64,000 nucleotides of DNA from Methylophilaceae bacterium (GCA_028342535.1 JAOLWQ010000001.1:186001-250000); one strand, 5' to 3'. Positions 35,798-44,483 are shown, counted from the stretch's first letter. Notes: generated by a model not told the origin, from the sequence alone. Numbers and translations: made by a program.

Positions 35798-37612
35798 TTA
35801 ATTTTTTATTTTTTTAGAAGCTGAGTTTAGCGGGTATATCATTTCTTCTTTTAGTTGCTCCCTTGATAGAAGGGGCGTCATATCCTCTAGTGGCATGGAT
35901 AACATTGATCCATTTTTTTGAGGTATTGCTGCAGATTTTGGCCACAAAGTGTCATCTGATTTTAAAGAGATATCACAAACGATAGATGTTTTACTTTTTA
36001 GAACTGCATTTATTCCTTTACTCAAGCTATTTAAATCCTTTACTTTAAAAGAATTAATACCTATTGAGCTAAATATTTTACATATATCAGGTAAGTACAA
36101 GTTTGATTCTGGACCAGTAGCAATATATCTTTTATTGAAATAATTTTTCTGGGTATTTCTAATTGATGCATAACCGTTATTGTTGAGAATGAATAATTTG
36201 AAAGGTTTTTTTGATAGCTTTAATGTCAAAATTTCTTGTAAATTCATTAATAGACTACCGTCACTTTCAATACATATTATTTCTTTATATTTATTTGAAT
36301 TTAAAGCTCCAATTAAGGCAGGCAACCCATAACCCATAGCACCCAATCCTGATGTCAGAAAAATTCTTTGCCCGGGCTTATTCCTAAAGGCCATATAAAA
36401 AGACTCAATAGCTAAGCCTGAGCTTCCTGTTACGATTAATGAGTTTTTTGGCAATTGATCCGATAAGAAATCAACTAACTGAAGATGACTAATTTTTTTA
36501 TTATTAGTAAATTTATTTCCATCATTAATTGGATATTTTTTTTTCCATTCATTACATTTTTTTATCCAGTTAGAAAATCTTTTGACATTATTTTTAGTTG
36601 ATTTGCTGTTTAAATTTTCTATAAATAACTTAGCATCCATATTTATCTTAAAATCAATTTTCATTTTAAATTTATGTAATTCATTTAAGTCAATGTCGAC
36701 AATTATTTTCTTTGCATTTTTAGCAAAGTTTTTTGGGTTGTATGCGGTAATAATATTATCTAGTCTTGCTCCTATAGAAATTAATAAGTCCGAATTTTGA
36801 ATTGCAAAATTAGGCGCTCTAAGTGCTACAGTTCCAGGCTTTCCAATATTTAACTCACTTGAGTCTGGTATTAAATCCATTGCATTCCATGTTGTCACCA
36901 CAGGTATTTTTAATATTTTGCACATTTTTGTAAAATCTTTTGATGCTTTAGACAATCTAATGCCATGACCAGCTAATATAATTGGTCGATTTGAAGAATT
37001 AATTAAATTAAGAATTTCATTGTATTTATTGAAGGATTTTTTTTTATTTGAAAGAGCTTTAAATTCGATGAGAGTTTCTGCCGCGATTGGGGCGGCTTGA
37101 ATATCAAGTGGTATATCTATCCAAACAGGACCTTTTCGACCTGTTGTTGCTAAGTGGTAAGCCTTTTCTAGCTCAGATCTAATTTTTTTTGGGTCTTTAA
37201 CAGTTGTAGCATACTTTGTAATGGGCTTTACTATAGAGACTATATCTACTTCTTGAGGCCCCATTTGCCTAACTCCAGAATTACCTTTTAAATCTGATGT
37301 CTTCACTTGACCAGAAATAATCATTAACGGAACAGACTCGATCCAAGCACCAGCTACTCCGGTTATTGCATTAGTTGATCCTGGACCGGTGGTGACTACT
37401 GCAACCCCAATATTTTCAGTTACTCTTGAATATGCTTCTGCAGAAATGGATGAAGCTTGTTCATTGTGGTTGGCAACATAATCTAAACCTTTTTTGCATT
37501 GAATGGCATCATTTAAAAACATAGCCCCACCACCAGGGACCATAAAAACACAATCTACTCCAATTTTTTTTATAAAGGATGCTACATAATCTGCAACTCT
37601 AGTTTTTTGCAT
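35798..37612 (-). CDS. Thiamine-diphosphate enzyme, acetolactate synthase-like (YerE-like)
   Basis: 604 residues. The N-terminal domain is VADYVASFIKKIGVDCVFMVPGGGAMFLND, with the catalytic Glu in ANHNEQASSISAEAYSR. The central domain is IILAGHGIRLSKASK, and the C-terminal TPP motif is CIESDGSLLMNLQEI with LFILNNNGY. In glycan loci this family includes YerE, which adds an acetyl unit from pyruvate to CDP-4-keto-3,6-dideoxyglucose. That substrate is what rfbFGH in this island should supply. True acetolactate synthase is less likely because no small subunit or ilvC is adjacent. Confidence 0.85.
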   Translation of the reverse strand: MQKTRVADYVASFIKKIGVDCVFMVPGGGAMFLNDAIQCKKGLDYVANHNEQASSISAEAYSRVTENIGVAVVTTGPGSTNAITGVAGAWIESVPLMIISGQVKTSDLKGNSGVRQMGPQEVDIVSIVKPITKYATTVKDPKKIRSELEKAYHLATTGRKGPVWIDIPLDIQAAPIAAETLIEFKALSNKKKSFNKYNEILNLINSSNRPIILAGHGIRLSKASKDFTKMCKILKIPVVTTWNAMDLIPDSSELNIGKPGTVALRAPNFAIQNSDLLISIGARLDNIITAYNPKNFAKNAKKIIVDIDLNELHKFKMKIDFKINMDAKLFIENLNSKSTKNNVKRFSNWIKKCNEWKKKYPINDGNKFTNNKKISHLQLVDFLSDQLPKNSLIVTGSSGLAIESFYMAFRNKPGQRIFLTSGLGAMGYGLPALIGALNSNKYKEIICIESDGSLLMNLQEILTLKLSKKPFKLFILNNNGYASIRNTQKNYFNKRYIATGPESNLYLPDICKIFSSIGINSFKVKDLNSLSKGINAVLKSKTSIVCDISLKSDDTLWPKSAAIPQKNGSMLSMPLEDMTPLLSREQLKEEMIYPLNSASKKIKN

Positions 37613-37617
37613 ATAGC

Positions 37618-37657
37618 TTTTATAAACTTTTATAAATTTTTATAAAAATTTATAAAA
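37618..37657 (+). repeat. Four tandem TTTTATAAAN decamers
   Basis: Four consecutive 10-base units (TTTTATAAAC, TTTTATAAAT, TTTTATAAAA, ATTTATAAAA) span the 17-base gap between the NeuB-like and TPP genes and run into the 3' end of the NeuB-like gene. Possibly prone to slippage. Confidence 0.8.
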
Positions 37658-39147
37658 GTTTTCCTGTGTTTATTTAAGGTTATTTTATCATCAATATAGA
37701 ATGAGTCATCTGTGCTATGTGTGTCCGATATTTCTTCAACAATAGCCCCTTTTTTACTTGAAAATTTGTGTACCATTCCTTTTTCAATTGTTATGACTTC
37801 ACCGAGCTTCATTTTAATATTTTTATTATCCAATGTAAGAGTAAGGTCCCCATACATTAAAAGAAATGACTCTTCTTTCTTTTTATGAAATTGAGCTGGA
37901 TGAACTTGACCAGGCAGAGAGATTAATAATTTTTTACAATATGCTCGATTAATTAATGTGAAAATCACCATTCCGTATTCATTAAATTTTTCTAGGCCGT
38001 AATGATGTGATATTTCCATTTGAATTGAAGATGGAAGCTTTATTTCTGCAGCTGATATTATCTTATTAACTTTTTTTGTAATTTCCTCTAGTATTGATCT
38101 TTGATAAGAAATAGACGAATTATTTTTTGATACAGCTTCATCTTTCTTTATTTCAGTTTTTGCTTTGAATGAGGAATATTTGGAATAGTCATTAGCAGTA
38201 TATTGATTTTGTTTAGGGGGGAATGCAAAGTAAATATCTTTGCTTAGAATGACATCTCCTTTGTTAATTTTTTTCTTAACAAAAATCCCTCTTCTTAGAG
38301 AATGTAAACTTTCCTGCTCCACATTATTTATAAGACTTCTTTTATTGCCTTCTCCACAAATCTTCATTGCATTAGATAATGAGTTTAACCATTGTTCAAA
38401 TTGATGAGGACTAACTGAATATCTATTAATTGGGTATTCGGCTGTTGGAAGCGCCACATGCTTTTCAAATATTTTTGCTCCTTTTGCAACCGCTATCGAA
38501 ACCAAGTTAAAATTATTTGGATCTTCATGTGTTGAATAACCAATAGTTGTATCTGGATAACGATTTCTCAAATAATCAATTTGGGATAAATTTAATCTTT
38601 CATCTTTAGTTGGGTATTCTGCTACACAATGCATGATTGCAAATTCTTTCTTTCTATTTTTAAAGAATGAGATAACGTTATCAATATCAGTTTCTGATGC
38701 TCCTGCGGTAGAAGCAATAATTGGCTTATTAATTTTAACCATATCCTCGAGAAGGGGCCAGTCTGTAAAAGAACAACTAGCAACTTTCAAAATATCTATA
38801 TCCTGTTTTAATATTAATTTTAAAGAATTATTATCAAATGGTGTCACCATAGCTTGGTAACTATTAGATTTGATCTTTTGGACTAATTTATTAAAATTAC
38901 TTTCGGTGAGTCTGGTTTCAGAAAATCTTTTGACATAGTGATTATTGAGATCGTTTTTTACAGATTTGTGTATAAAAGTTTCAAGATCTCTATATTGCAT
39001 TTTAAATGCAAAATTAAGATGTTTAAATTTTTTACAAATTTTTGAAAAAGTATTAATCAGATCGATGCCATGTTCTACATCGCCCATATGATTATTTGCT
39101 ATTTCAAGAACAATTAAATCTTTTAATTTATTATGCATCTTCAACAA
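37630..39147 (-). CDS. NeuB-family synthase fused to a cupin domain
   Basis: 505 residues. The first about 270 form the TIM-barrel of N-acetylneuraminate/legionaminate synthases (IVLEIANNHMGDVEHGIDLIN, FAFKMQYRDLETFIHK, ILKVASCSFTDWPLLEDM, TIGYSTHEDP, GAKIFEKHVALP). A SAF/antifreeze-like domain follows (SLRRGIFVKKKINKGDVILSKDIYFAFPP). The last about 110 residues form a cupin (LISLPGQVHPAQFHKKKEESFLLMYGDLTL, EVITIEKGMVHKFSSKKG). NeuB enzymes condense PEP with an amino- or hexose-sugar to make a nonulosonate. No neuC or CMP-sugar synthetase is visible, so the product may not be classical sialic acid. Confidence 0.88.
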   Translation of the reverse strand: MLKMHNKLKDLIVLEIANNHMGDVEHGIDLINTFSKICKKFKHLNFAFKMQYRDLETFIHKSVKNDLNNHYVKRFSETRLTESNFNKLVQKIKSNSYQAMVTPFDNNSLKLILKQDIDILKVASCSFTDWPLLEDMVKINKPIIASTAGASETDIDNVISFFKNRKKEFAIMHCVAEYPTKDERLNLSQIDYLRNRYPDTTIGYSTHEDPNNFNLVSIAVAKGAKIFEKHVALPTAEYPINRYSVSPHQFEQWLNSLSNAMKICGEGNKRSLINNVEQESLHSLRRGIFVKKKINKGDVILSKDIYFAFPPKQNQYTANDYSKYSSFKAKTEIKKDEAVSKNNSSISYQRSILEEITKKVNKIISAAEIKLPSSIQMEISHHYGLEKFNEYGMVIFTLINRAYCKKLLISLPGQVHPAQFHKKKEESFLLMYGDLTLTLDNKNIKMKLGEVITIEKGMVHKFSSKKGAIVEEISDTHSTDDSFYIDDKITLNKHRKTFINFYKNL

Positions 39148-39181
39148 TTAATCCTATGTAAATATTCGTATTCAATTACTT

Positions 39182-40117
39182 TTAAAAGTTTACACGTTCT
39201 GATTCAACAACTAGAGGCATATTTCGAATTCTGCTGTGGATTGTGCCAATGTATTCACCAATTAAACCTAAAAAAAACATTTGTATTGATCCAAAAAAGA
39301 ACAAACCAATAAGTAATGGTGCTACACCTACATTAAAAGAAGTCCAAAAAAATAATTTCATGAATAAATAACTCATAGCAAGAATAAAACTTAAAACAGA
39401 CAAAATAAATCCAAATATAGCTAAGAGCCTTATTGGAAATTTTGAATGATTAGTAATGCCTAACATAGCTGTTGCGTATAGGTTATAAAAAGTACTATCT
39501 TTTGAAACCCCTTTTTTTCTTTTCGGCTGTATAAAATTCACAATACCAATTGGAAAGCCAATTTCTACTAATGCCCCTCGAAAAAAGGGAATGGGGTCTG
39601 GTGTATTTCTAAGATAATTAATTACATCATGATCAACTAGCCCACTCCCAGTAGAGTTTTCGATTGGAGGGACCTCTGAGATTTTTGTTAAAATTCGATA
39701 ATATACCTTTCTCAAATTGGATATAAATTTTGATTCTTCGGTTTCTTTTTTTACAAGAACAGCTATTTTAAATCCTTCTTCCCATTTTTTTATTAAATCT
39801 GGGATAACCTCTGGGGGATCTTGAAGATCTGATGCAATCTGAATACATGCATCTGATGAGACCTGATTTAGTCCATACATGTGTGAACATTCAGAGCCAA
39901 AATTTCTTGCATTTACTATCAACTTAACTTTTTTATTCTTTTTTGCTATCTGCTTAATTTTTTTAACAGTTCCATCACTAGATGCATTATCAACAAATAA
40001 ATATTCAAAGCTATATTTAGGAATTTTTGCTACTATTTTAGATAAACGATCATACAGTTCGTCAATATTATCTTCTTCATTAAATGTACAAAGAAGTATG
40101 GTTATAGTTTTTTTCAT
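39182..40117 (-). CDS. GT2 polyprenyl-phosphate glycosyltransferase (GtrB/ArnC-like)
   Basis: 311 residues: GT-A domain ITILLCTFNEEDNIDELYDRL, LFVDNASSDGTVKKI and ASDLQDPPEVIPDL (DXD-like). Two C-terminal membrane helices follow (LLAIFGFILSVLSFILAMSYLFM and APLLIGLFFFGSIQMFFLGLIGEYIG). This layout is typical of enzymes that put a sugar on undecaprenyl phosphate for periplasmic transfer. It overlaps the GtrA-like gene by four bases, supporting a GtrAB pair. The matching periplasmic transferase may be the GT-C-like protein at 20036. Confidence 0.9.
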   Translation of the reverse strand: MKKTITILLCTFNEEDNIDELYDRLSKIVAKIPKYSFEYLFVDNASSDGTVKKIKQIAKKNKKVKLIVNARNFGSECSHMYGLNQVSSDACIQIASDLQDPPEVIPDLIKKWEEGFKIAVLVKKETEESKFISNLRKVYYRILTKISEVPPIENSTGSGLVDHDVINYLRNTPDPIPFFRGALVEIGFPIGIVNFIQPKRKKGVSKDSTFYNLYATAMLGITNHSKFPIRLLAIFGFILSVLSFILAMSYLFMKLFFWTSFNVGVAPLLIGLFFFGSIQMFFLGLIGEYIGTIHSRIRNMPLVVESERVNF

Positions 40118-40494
40118 TTTTTAAATACCACATTTTTATTTAAAATATAACTAAGTATCGCACGAGGAATTATAATTATTGCTCCAGCAATTTCATAACT
40201 TATATCAAAATTATGGATAAAAGAAATTCCAGCAATTGATATAAGGTACAGAAAAATAGTAACAAATACAAATTTATAGAAAAGAGTATTATTTTTCGAA
40301 TTAAAAACTAATCTTCCCGTTGTAAAAAAATTAAATATTGTTCCTATCAATGTAGAAACAAAGGCTGCAATTGTAAAATTAAAACCTAATTGCAGAATTA
40401 CCCAATAAATACCATAACCAACAATTGTGTTTAAAACACCAACTATAATAAATTTTGTGAATTGTATTCTTTTTAATATTAGATTAAATATCAT
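40114..40494 (-). CDS. GtrA-family membrane protein (candidate lipid-sugar flippase)
   Basis: 126 residues with four hydrophobic helices (FIIVGVLNTIVGYGIYWVILQLGF, TIAAFVSTLIGTIFNFFTTGRLVF, FVFVTIFLYLISIAGI, AGAIIIIPRAILSYILNKNVVF), the standard GtrA fold. GtrA proteins are thought to flip undecaprenyl-phosphate-linked sugars. It is the first gene of the seven-gene leftward operon. The upstream region to the rubrerythrin gene is 193 bases of AT-rich sequence that holds divergent promoters. Confidence 0.88.
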   Translation of the reverse strand: MIFNLILKRIQFTKFIIVGVLNTIVGYGIYWVILQLGFNFTIAAFVSTLIGTIFNFFTTGRLVFNSKNNTLFYKFVFVTIFLYLISIAGISFIHNFDISYEIAGAIIIIPRAILSYILNKNVVFKK

Positions 40495-40687
40495 TTCTTT
40501 ATTATAGGCTAATATTTTTTTTATTAGTCTGGGAATGATAGATATTTCGGTTAATAAATATCATTAATTTTATCTAAATATTATTTTTTTATCCTTCTAA
40601 ATGCTTATTAGATATAAAATTAGTATTATACTAATTTGAAATGTATTAATTAGTATTTTCAATTTTTTATTATTAGGAGTAATGAAA

Positions 40688-41110
40688 ATGGCTTTAAAAG
40701 GAAGTAAGACAGAACAAAATTTAAAAGATGCGTTTGCAGGTGAATCTCAAGCAAATCGCCGTTATCTTTATTTTGCAGCAAAAGCTGATGTAGAGGGTTA
40801 TAACGATGTTGCAGCTCTATTTCGCTCTACTGCAGAGGGAGAAACTGGTCATGCACACGGTCATTTAGAATATCTTGAGGAATGTGGCGATCCTGCAACA
40901 GGCCTTCCTATCGGTACTACAGAAAATAATCTCAAGGCCGCAGTAGCTGGAGAGACTCACGAATATACCGATATGTATCCTGGTATGGCAAAAACTGCTA
41001 GAGACGAAGGCTTTGATGAAGTTGCAGACTGGTTTGAGACACTTGCTAAAGCTGAGCGTTCTCATGCTAACCGCTATGAAAAAGCATTAGGTGAGCTAGT
41101 AGCTATGTAA
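40688..41110 (+). CDS. Rubrerythrin-type diiron protein without rubredoxin domain
   Basis: 140 residues forming one ferritin-like four-helix domain. Helix motifs with iron ligands are [51 protein letters not shown] and [16 protein letters not shown], giving the E...ExxH pairs of a diiron site. No C-terminal rubredoxin-like CxxC part is present, so this is a short erythrin form. Rubrerythrins usually reduce peroxide. The ATG at 40688 lies eight bases from AGGAG and is preferred to 40682. A terminator follows, then the Fe-S protein gene. Confidence 0.92.
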   Translation: MALKGSKTEQNLKDAFAGESQANRRYLYFAAKADVEGYNDVAALFRSTAEGETGHAHGHLEYLEECGDPATGLPIGTTENNLKAAVAGETHEYTDMYPGMAKTARDEGFDEVADWFETLAKAERSHANRYEKALGELVAM

Positions 41111-41140
41111 AAAAATCCGGGGATATTCCCCGGTTTTTTT
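41109..41140 (+). terminator. Rho-independent terminator after the rubrerythrin gene
   Basis: Perfect stem CCGGGGA/TCCCCGG with loop TAT, followed by seven T residues. It lies between the rubrerythrin gene and the Fe-S protein gene and probably attenuates rather than separates them, because only 15 bases then precede the next ATG. Confidence 0.9.
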
Positions 41141-41154
41141 GTTTAACTATATCT

Positions 41155-42486
41155 ATGAATACTCCAAAAGAAGGCAATCTAGAAGCACCAACTCGTCATC
41201 CAATTGATTGGAAAAATCCTGACTATTTCAGTGAGGAGTTACTTAATCAAGAATTAGAACGAGTATTTGATATCTGCCATGGTTGCAGAAGATGTGTAAG
41301 TCTATGCCAATCATTTCCCGTATTATTTGATTTAGTTGATGAATCAACCACTATGGAAGTTGATGGTGTTGATAAAGCGGACTACACAAAAGTAGTAGAT
41401 CAATGCTATATGTGTGATTTATGCTATATGACAAAATGCCCATATGTTCCGCCTCATGAATGGAATGTAGACTTTCCTCATTTAATGTTAAGAGCTAAAG
41501 CGATTAAATATAAAAAAGGTGATGTTAAGCTTAGAGATAAAGTGCTGACTAGTACCGATAATGTTGGCAACTTTGCAGGAATTCCTATTATCGCGCCAAC
41601 TATTAATATTATCAATAAAGTTAGTGTTGCTAGAAAAGGACTAGAGCTAGTTGCCGGGATTCATTCAAAAGCTTGGCTACCAAAATTTGAAAGTAATACT
41701 TTAAGAAAAAGACTTAAAAATTATAAAAATGAATTAGTTGCAGAGCCAGCGGGGAAGACAACTGGAAAAATTGCTTTATTTGCAACTTGTTTTACGAACC
41801 GAAATGAGCCTGGTCCTGGAGAGGATCTAGTCAAAGTATTTGAGCATAATAAAATTTTAGTTACGCTTACTGAAAAAGAAAGTTGCTGTGCTATCCCAAA
41901 ACTCGAGCTTGGAAATCTTGAAGCAGTTGAAGAAGCCAAGGAAGTAAATATTCCAATTTTAGCTAAACTTGTGGATGAAGGCTGGGACTTAACAGCTTTA
42001 ATTCCATCTTGTGTTTTAATGTTCAAACAAGAACTCCCTTTAATGTTTCCTGAAGATTCTGAGGTTATTAAAGTAAAAAATGCATTTTATGATCCATTTG
42101 AATATTTAATGTTAAGAAACAAAGAAAGTAAACTTTTAACTGATTTTAAAAAAAGTTTAGGCAAGGTTTCATATCATGCAGCTTGTCACCAAAGGGTCCA
42201 AAATATTGGGCCTAAGACGAAAGATACCTTATCTTTAATACCTGATACTCAGGTTGAGATTATTGAAAGGTGTTCTGGTCATGACGGTACATATGCCGTT
42301 AAGAAAGAAAGCCATGATTTTGCTGTAAAGATCGTGAAACCTGTAGTAAGAAAAATTAAGGAAGCAGAGCCTGATCATTATGGAAGTGATTGTGCGATGG
42401 CTGGACATCATATTGGTCATGTTATGAGTAACGGTAAAGAGCCAGAACACCCTATGTCATTGCTTAGAAAAGCATACGATATTTAA
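41155..42486 (+). CDS. Fe-S oxidoreductase, GlpC/heterodisulfide-reductase-like
   Basis: 443 residues. The N-terminal ferredoxin-like pair of clusters is CHGCRRCVSLCQSFP and CYMCDLCYMTKCPYVPP. The C-terminal CCG-type motifs are FATCFTNRN...ESCCAIPK and SYHAACHQRVQ...RCSGHDGTY. CCG domains are found in GlpC, HdrB and glycolate oxidase GlcF. This subfamily is commonly next to rubrerythrin and a DUF3501 gene, as here; a role in peroxide or electron handling has been supposed but I know of no settled function. It is followed by the DUF3501-like gene after 19 bases. Confidence 0.88.
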   Translation: MNTPKEGNLEAPTRHPIDWKNPDYFSEELLNQELERVFDICHGCRRCVSLCQSFPVLFDLVDESTTMEVDGVDKADYTKVVDQCYMCDLCYMTKCPYVPPHEWNVDFPHLMLRAKAIKYKKGDVKLRDKVLTSTDNVGNFAGIPIIAPTINIINKVSVARKGLELVAGIHSKAWLPKFESNTLRKRLKNYKNELVAEPAGKTTGKIALFATCFTNRNEPGPGEDLVKVFEHNKILVTLTEKESCCAIPKLELGNLEAVEEAKEVNIPILAKLVDEGWDLTALIPSCVLMFKQELPLMFPEDSEVIKVKNAFYDPFEYLMLRNKESKLLTDFKKSLGKVSYHAACHQRVQNIGPKTKDTLSLIPDTQVEIIERCSGHDGTYAVKKESHDFAVKIVKPVVRKIKEAEPDHYGSDCAMAGHHIGHVMSNGKEPEHPMSLLRKAYDI

Positions 42487-42505
42487 TAATTAACGGAAAA
42501 GAAAA

Positions 42506-43087
42506 ATGAAACTGTTAAGCAAAAAAGATTTATTTAGTTTAGAAAGATATTCAGAAATCAGAAATGAATTTAGAGCAAAAGTTATGAAGCATAAAGAAAA
42601 TAGACGTTTAGCATTTAATGATCATGCTGTACTTTATTTTGAAGATGCTCTCACCATGCAATATCAAGTACAAGAGATGCTTAGAATCGAAAGAATCTTT
42701 GAATCAGAAGGAATTCAGCAAGAGTTAGATGTTTACAACACACTTATACCTGAGGGCGCCAATTGGAAAGCAACTTTTATGATTGAATATACAGATGTTC
42801 AGGAGAGAAAAGCTGCTTTAGCAAAGCTCATCGGTGTAGAGAAGTCTATCTGGATTAAGGTTGAAGAAAGCGAGAAGGTATACTCAATTGCTAATGAGGA
42901 TATGGATCGTGAAACAGAAGATAAAACCTCAGCTGTGCATTTTATGCGCTTTGAGCTAACAAAAGACATGATTACTAATATAAAAGTCGGACTACCGATT
43001 ATATTTGGAATTGATCATGAGTATTATAAAACAGAAATAATAGTTCCCCCAAAGGTTCAAAGAGCATTAATTGTTGATTTGAGTTAA
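42506..43087 (+). CDS. DUF3501 family protein
   Basis: 193 residues, soluble, starting MKLLSKKDLFSLERYSEIRNEFRAKVMKHKENRRLAF, with EDALTMQYQVQEMLRIERIFESEGIQQELDVYN and LIPEGANWKATFMIEYTD. I assign it to DUF3501 from this wording and from its constant partnership with rubrerythrin and the GlpC-like protein. Function unknown. It ends 10 bases before the convergent glycosylase gene. Confidence 0.8.
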   Translation: MKLLSKKDLFSLERYSEIRNEFRAKVMKHKENRRLAFNDHAVLYFEDALTMQYQVQEMLRIERIFESEGIQQELDVYNTLIPEGANWKATFMIEYTDVQERKAALAKLIGVEKSIWIKVEESEKVYSIANEDMDRETEDKTSAVHFMRFELTKDMITNIKVGLPIIFGIDHEYYKTEIIVPPKVQRALIVDLS

Positions 43088-43097
43088 TTTAAGAGGT

Positions 43098-43733
43098 TTA
43101 TTCAGCTCGCCATAAATACCAAGAAGCGACTGATCGATAGGGGCTCCAAGCTTCAGAAATTTTTATAATTTCTTTAGATGTAACCGGACTAGTTAATTTT
43201 TTAAGTTTTTGGTAATTTTTCCTAATAGCCAAATCATTATGCGGAAAAATATCTAACCGACCAAGATTAAATATTAAAAGCATTTGAACTGTCCACTCAC
43301 CAATCCCTTTAATTGCTGTAAATAATTTAATTATTTCATCATCTTGTATATTTTTTATTTCAAGTGATGTTGGTAATTTTTTGTTAGCACTTTGAGATGC
43401 AATCTCAAGAATGGTTAATAATTTATTTTGAGATAATCCACATGATTTTATTTTAATTGAAGATTCTTCCAAAATTGATTTATCATCCGGGAATTCATTG
43501 TTGAATATCAGTAAGAAACGTTCAAAAATAGCATTCGCTGCTTTTGGATGTAATTGTTGAAAAATAACTGATTTTATTAAGGACTGGTAGGGTTCTAAAT
43601 CATGGCTTATCTTCGGACTAAAAATCCCTATTTTTTTTACTAAGATTTCCCAGTCAGCATCTATTTTAGAAAGAAAATCTGATGCTTCTTTATATTGGCT
43701 ATTTTGATCACCAATTAATGGATTTACCTGCAT
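43098..43733 (-). CDS. DNA-3-methyladenine glycosylase (AlkA-like, HhH-GPD)
   Basis: 211 residues, with YQSLIKSVIFQQLHPKAANAIFERF and the helix-hairpin-helix IKGIGEWTVQMLLIFNLGRLDIFPHNDLAIRKNY, where the Asp of PHNDLAI is the expected catalytic residue. It removes alkylated purines in base-excision repair. It lacks the N-terminal AlkA domain. The 5' end overlaps the SDR gene by 26 bases on the same strand, so they are co-transcribed. Confidence 0.9.
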   Translation of the reverse strand: MQVNPLIGDQNSQYKEASDFLSKIDADWEILVKKIGIFSPKISHDLEPYQSLIKSVIFQQLHPKAANAIFERFLLIFNNEFPDDKSILEESSIKIKSCGLSQNKLLTILEIASQSANKKLPTSLEIKNIQDDEIIKLFTAIKGIGEWTVQMLLIFNLGRLDIFPHNDLAIRKNYQKLKKLTSPVTSKEIIKISEAWSPYRSVASWYLWRAE

Positions 43734-44394
43734 AGTCTAAGTAAGTTCCTGAATTATCAAGTGTTAGTTTATCAATTTGTTTAATCATGCCTTGGACACT
43801 CTCAAATGAATCAATCCATCCCCCAGGTCCACCCATATCTGTTCTTACCCATCCTGGATGGAGAGTTAAGGTGGCAATCCCTTGATTTTTAAGATCGTGA
43901 GTTAAAGATCTCATCATACTATTCAGAGCAGTTTTACTACTTCGATAAATATATGATCCGCCAGAAGTATTATCATCAATACTACCCATCTTGCTTGTAA
44001 TAGATACAACCTTCTTTAAGTCACTATTTATTATTTGATTTAAAAAATTTTCAACTATTTGATATGGAGCAATGCTGTTAACTTTAAAACTTTCTATCCA
44101 TTCATCATAGTTTATATTTCCAACAGTGCTTGATCGATAAATACCTGCATTGTTTATAAGTACATCAATTTTTTCATTTTGTAATTGTTGTGAAAGGCTC
44201 TTAATTGCTTTGACATTTCCAACATCTAATTCATAGACTTCAATCTTATTAGAAGTTTCTGCTAACTCTTTAAGCTCCTTAGCATTATTTATATTCCGAC
44301 AACAAGCTAAAACCTCAAATCCATTTTCGCTATATTGCTTAACAAATTCGTATCCTAGACCTCTATTTGCGCCGGTAATTAATACGGTACTCAT
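43708..44394 (-). CDS. Short-chain dehydrogenase/reductase (classical SDR)
   Basis: 228 residues with VLITGANRGLGYEFVKQYSE, NNAGIY, the catalytic Ser in VVSITSKMGS and YRSSK (Y-x3-K). The C-terminal HPGWVRTDMGGPGG is typical of carbonyl-reductase-like SDRs. Substrate unknown. It heads a two-gene leftward unit with the AlkA-like glycosylase. Confidence 0.9.
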   Translation of the reverse strand: MSTVLITGANRGLGYEFVKQYSENGFEVLACCRNINNAKELKELAETSNKIEVYELDVGNVKAIKSLSQQLQNEKIDVLINNAGIYRSSTVGNINYDEWIESFKVNSIAPYQIVENFLNQIINSDLKKVVSITSKMGSIDDNTSGGSYIYRSSKTALNSMMRSLTHDLKNQGIATLTLHPGWVRTDMGGPGGWIDSFESVQGMIKQIDKLTLDNSGTYLDYAGKSINW

Positions 44395-44483
44395 TTTAAG
44401 TTGTCTCCTATAATTTAAATATAAACTTTATTTTTTTTTAAAGTCTATAATAAAGTAATCAATATATTAGTATAGGCAGACTT

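Larger units (their letters stand above)
20036..40494. other. Surface-glycan gene island next to the tRNA
   Basis: About 20.5 kb between the rpoD-tRNA pair and the rubrerythrin gene, holding sixteen genes of sugar-nucleotide synthesis, glycosyl transfer and unusual modification. The base composition is visibly even more AT-rich than the flanks, with many homopolymer runs of A and T. Gene orientation changes in blocks (- / + / - / + / -), which suggests stepwise assembly. No integrase, transposase or duplicated tRNA 3' end is visible at the right border, so I infer a variable region rather than a recognisable mobile element. Confidence 0.7.

Noticed and set aside
40495-40680. Search for a duplicate of the tRNA 3' end at the island's right border
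   Set aside because: No GGTTCGAGTCC-like or CCCACCA-like copy seen, so no att site is annotated.
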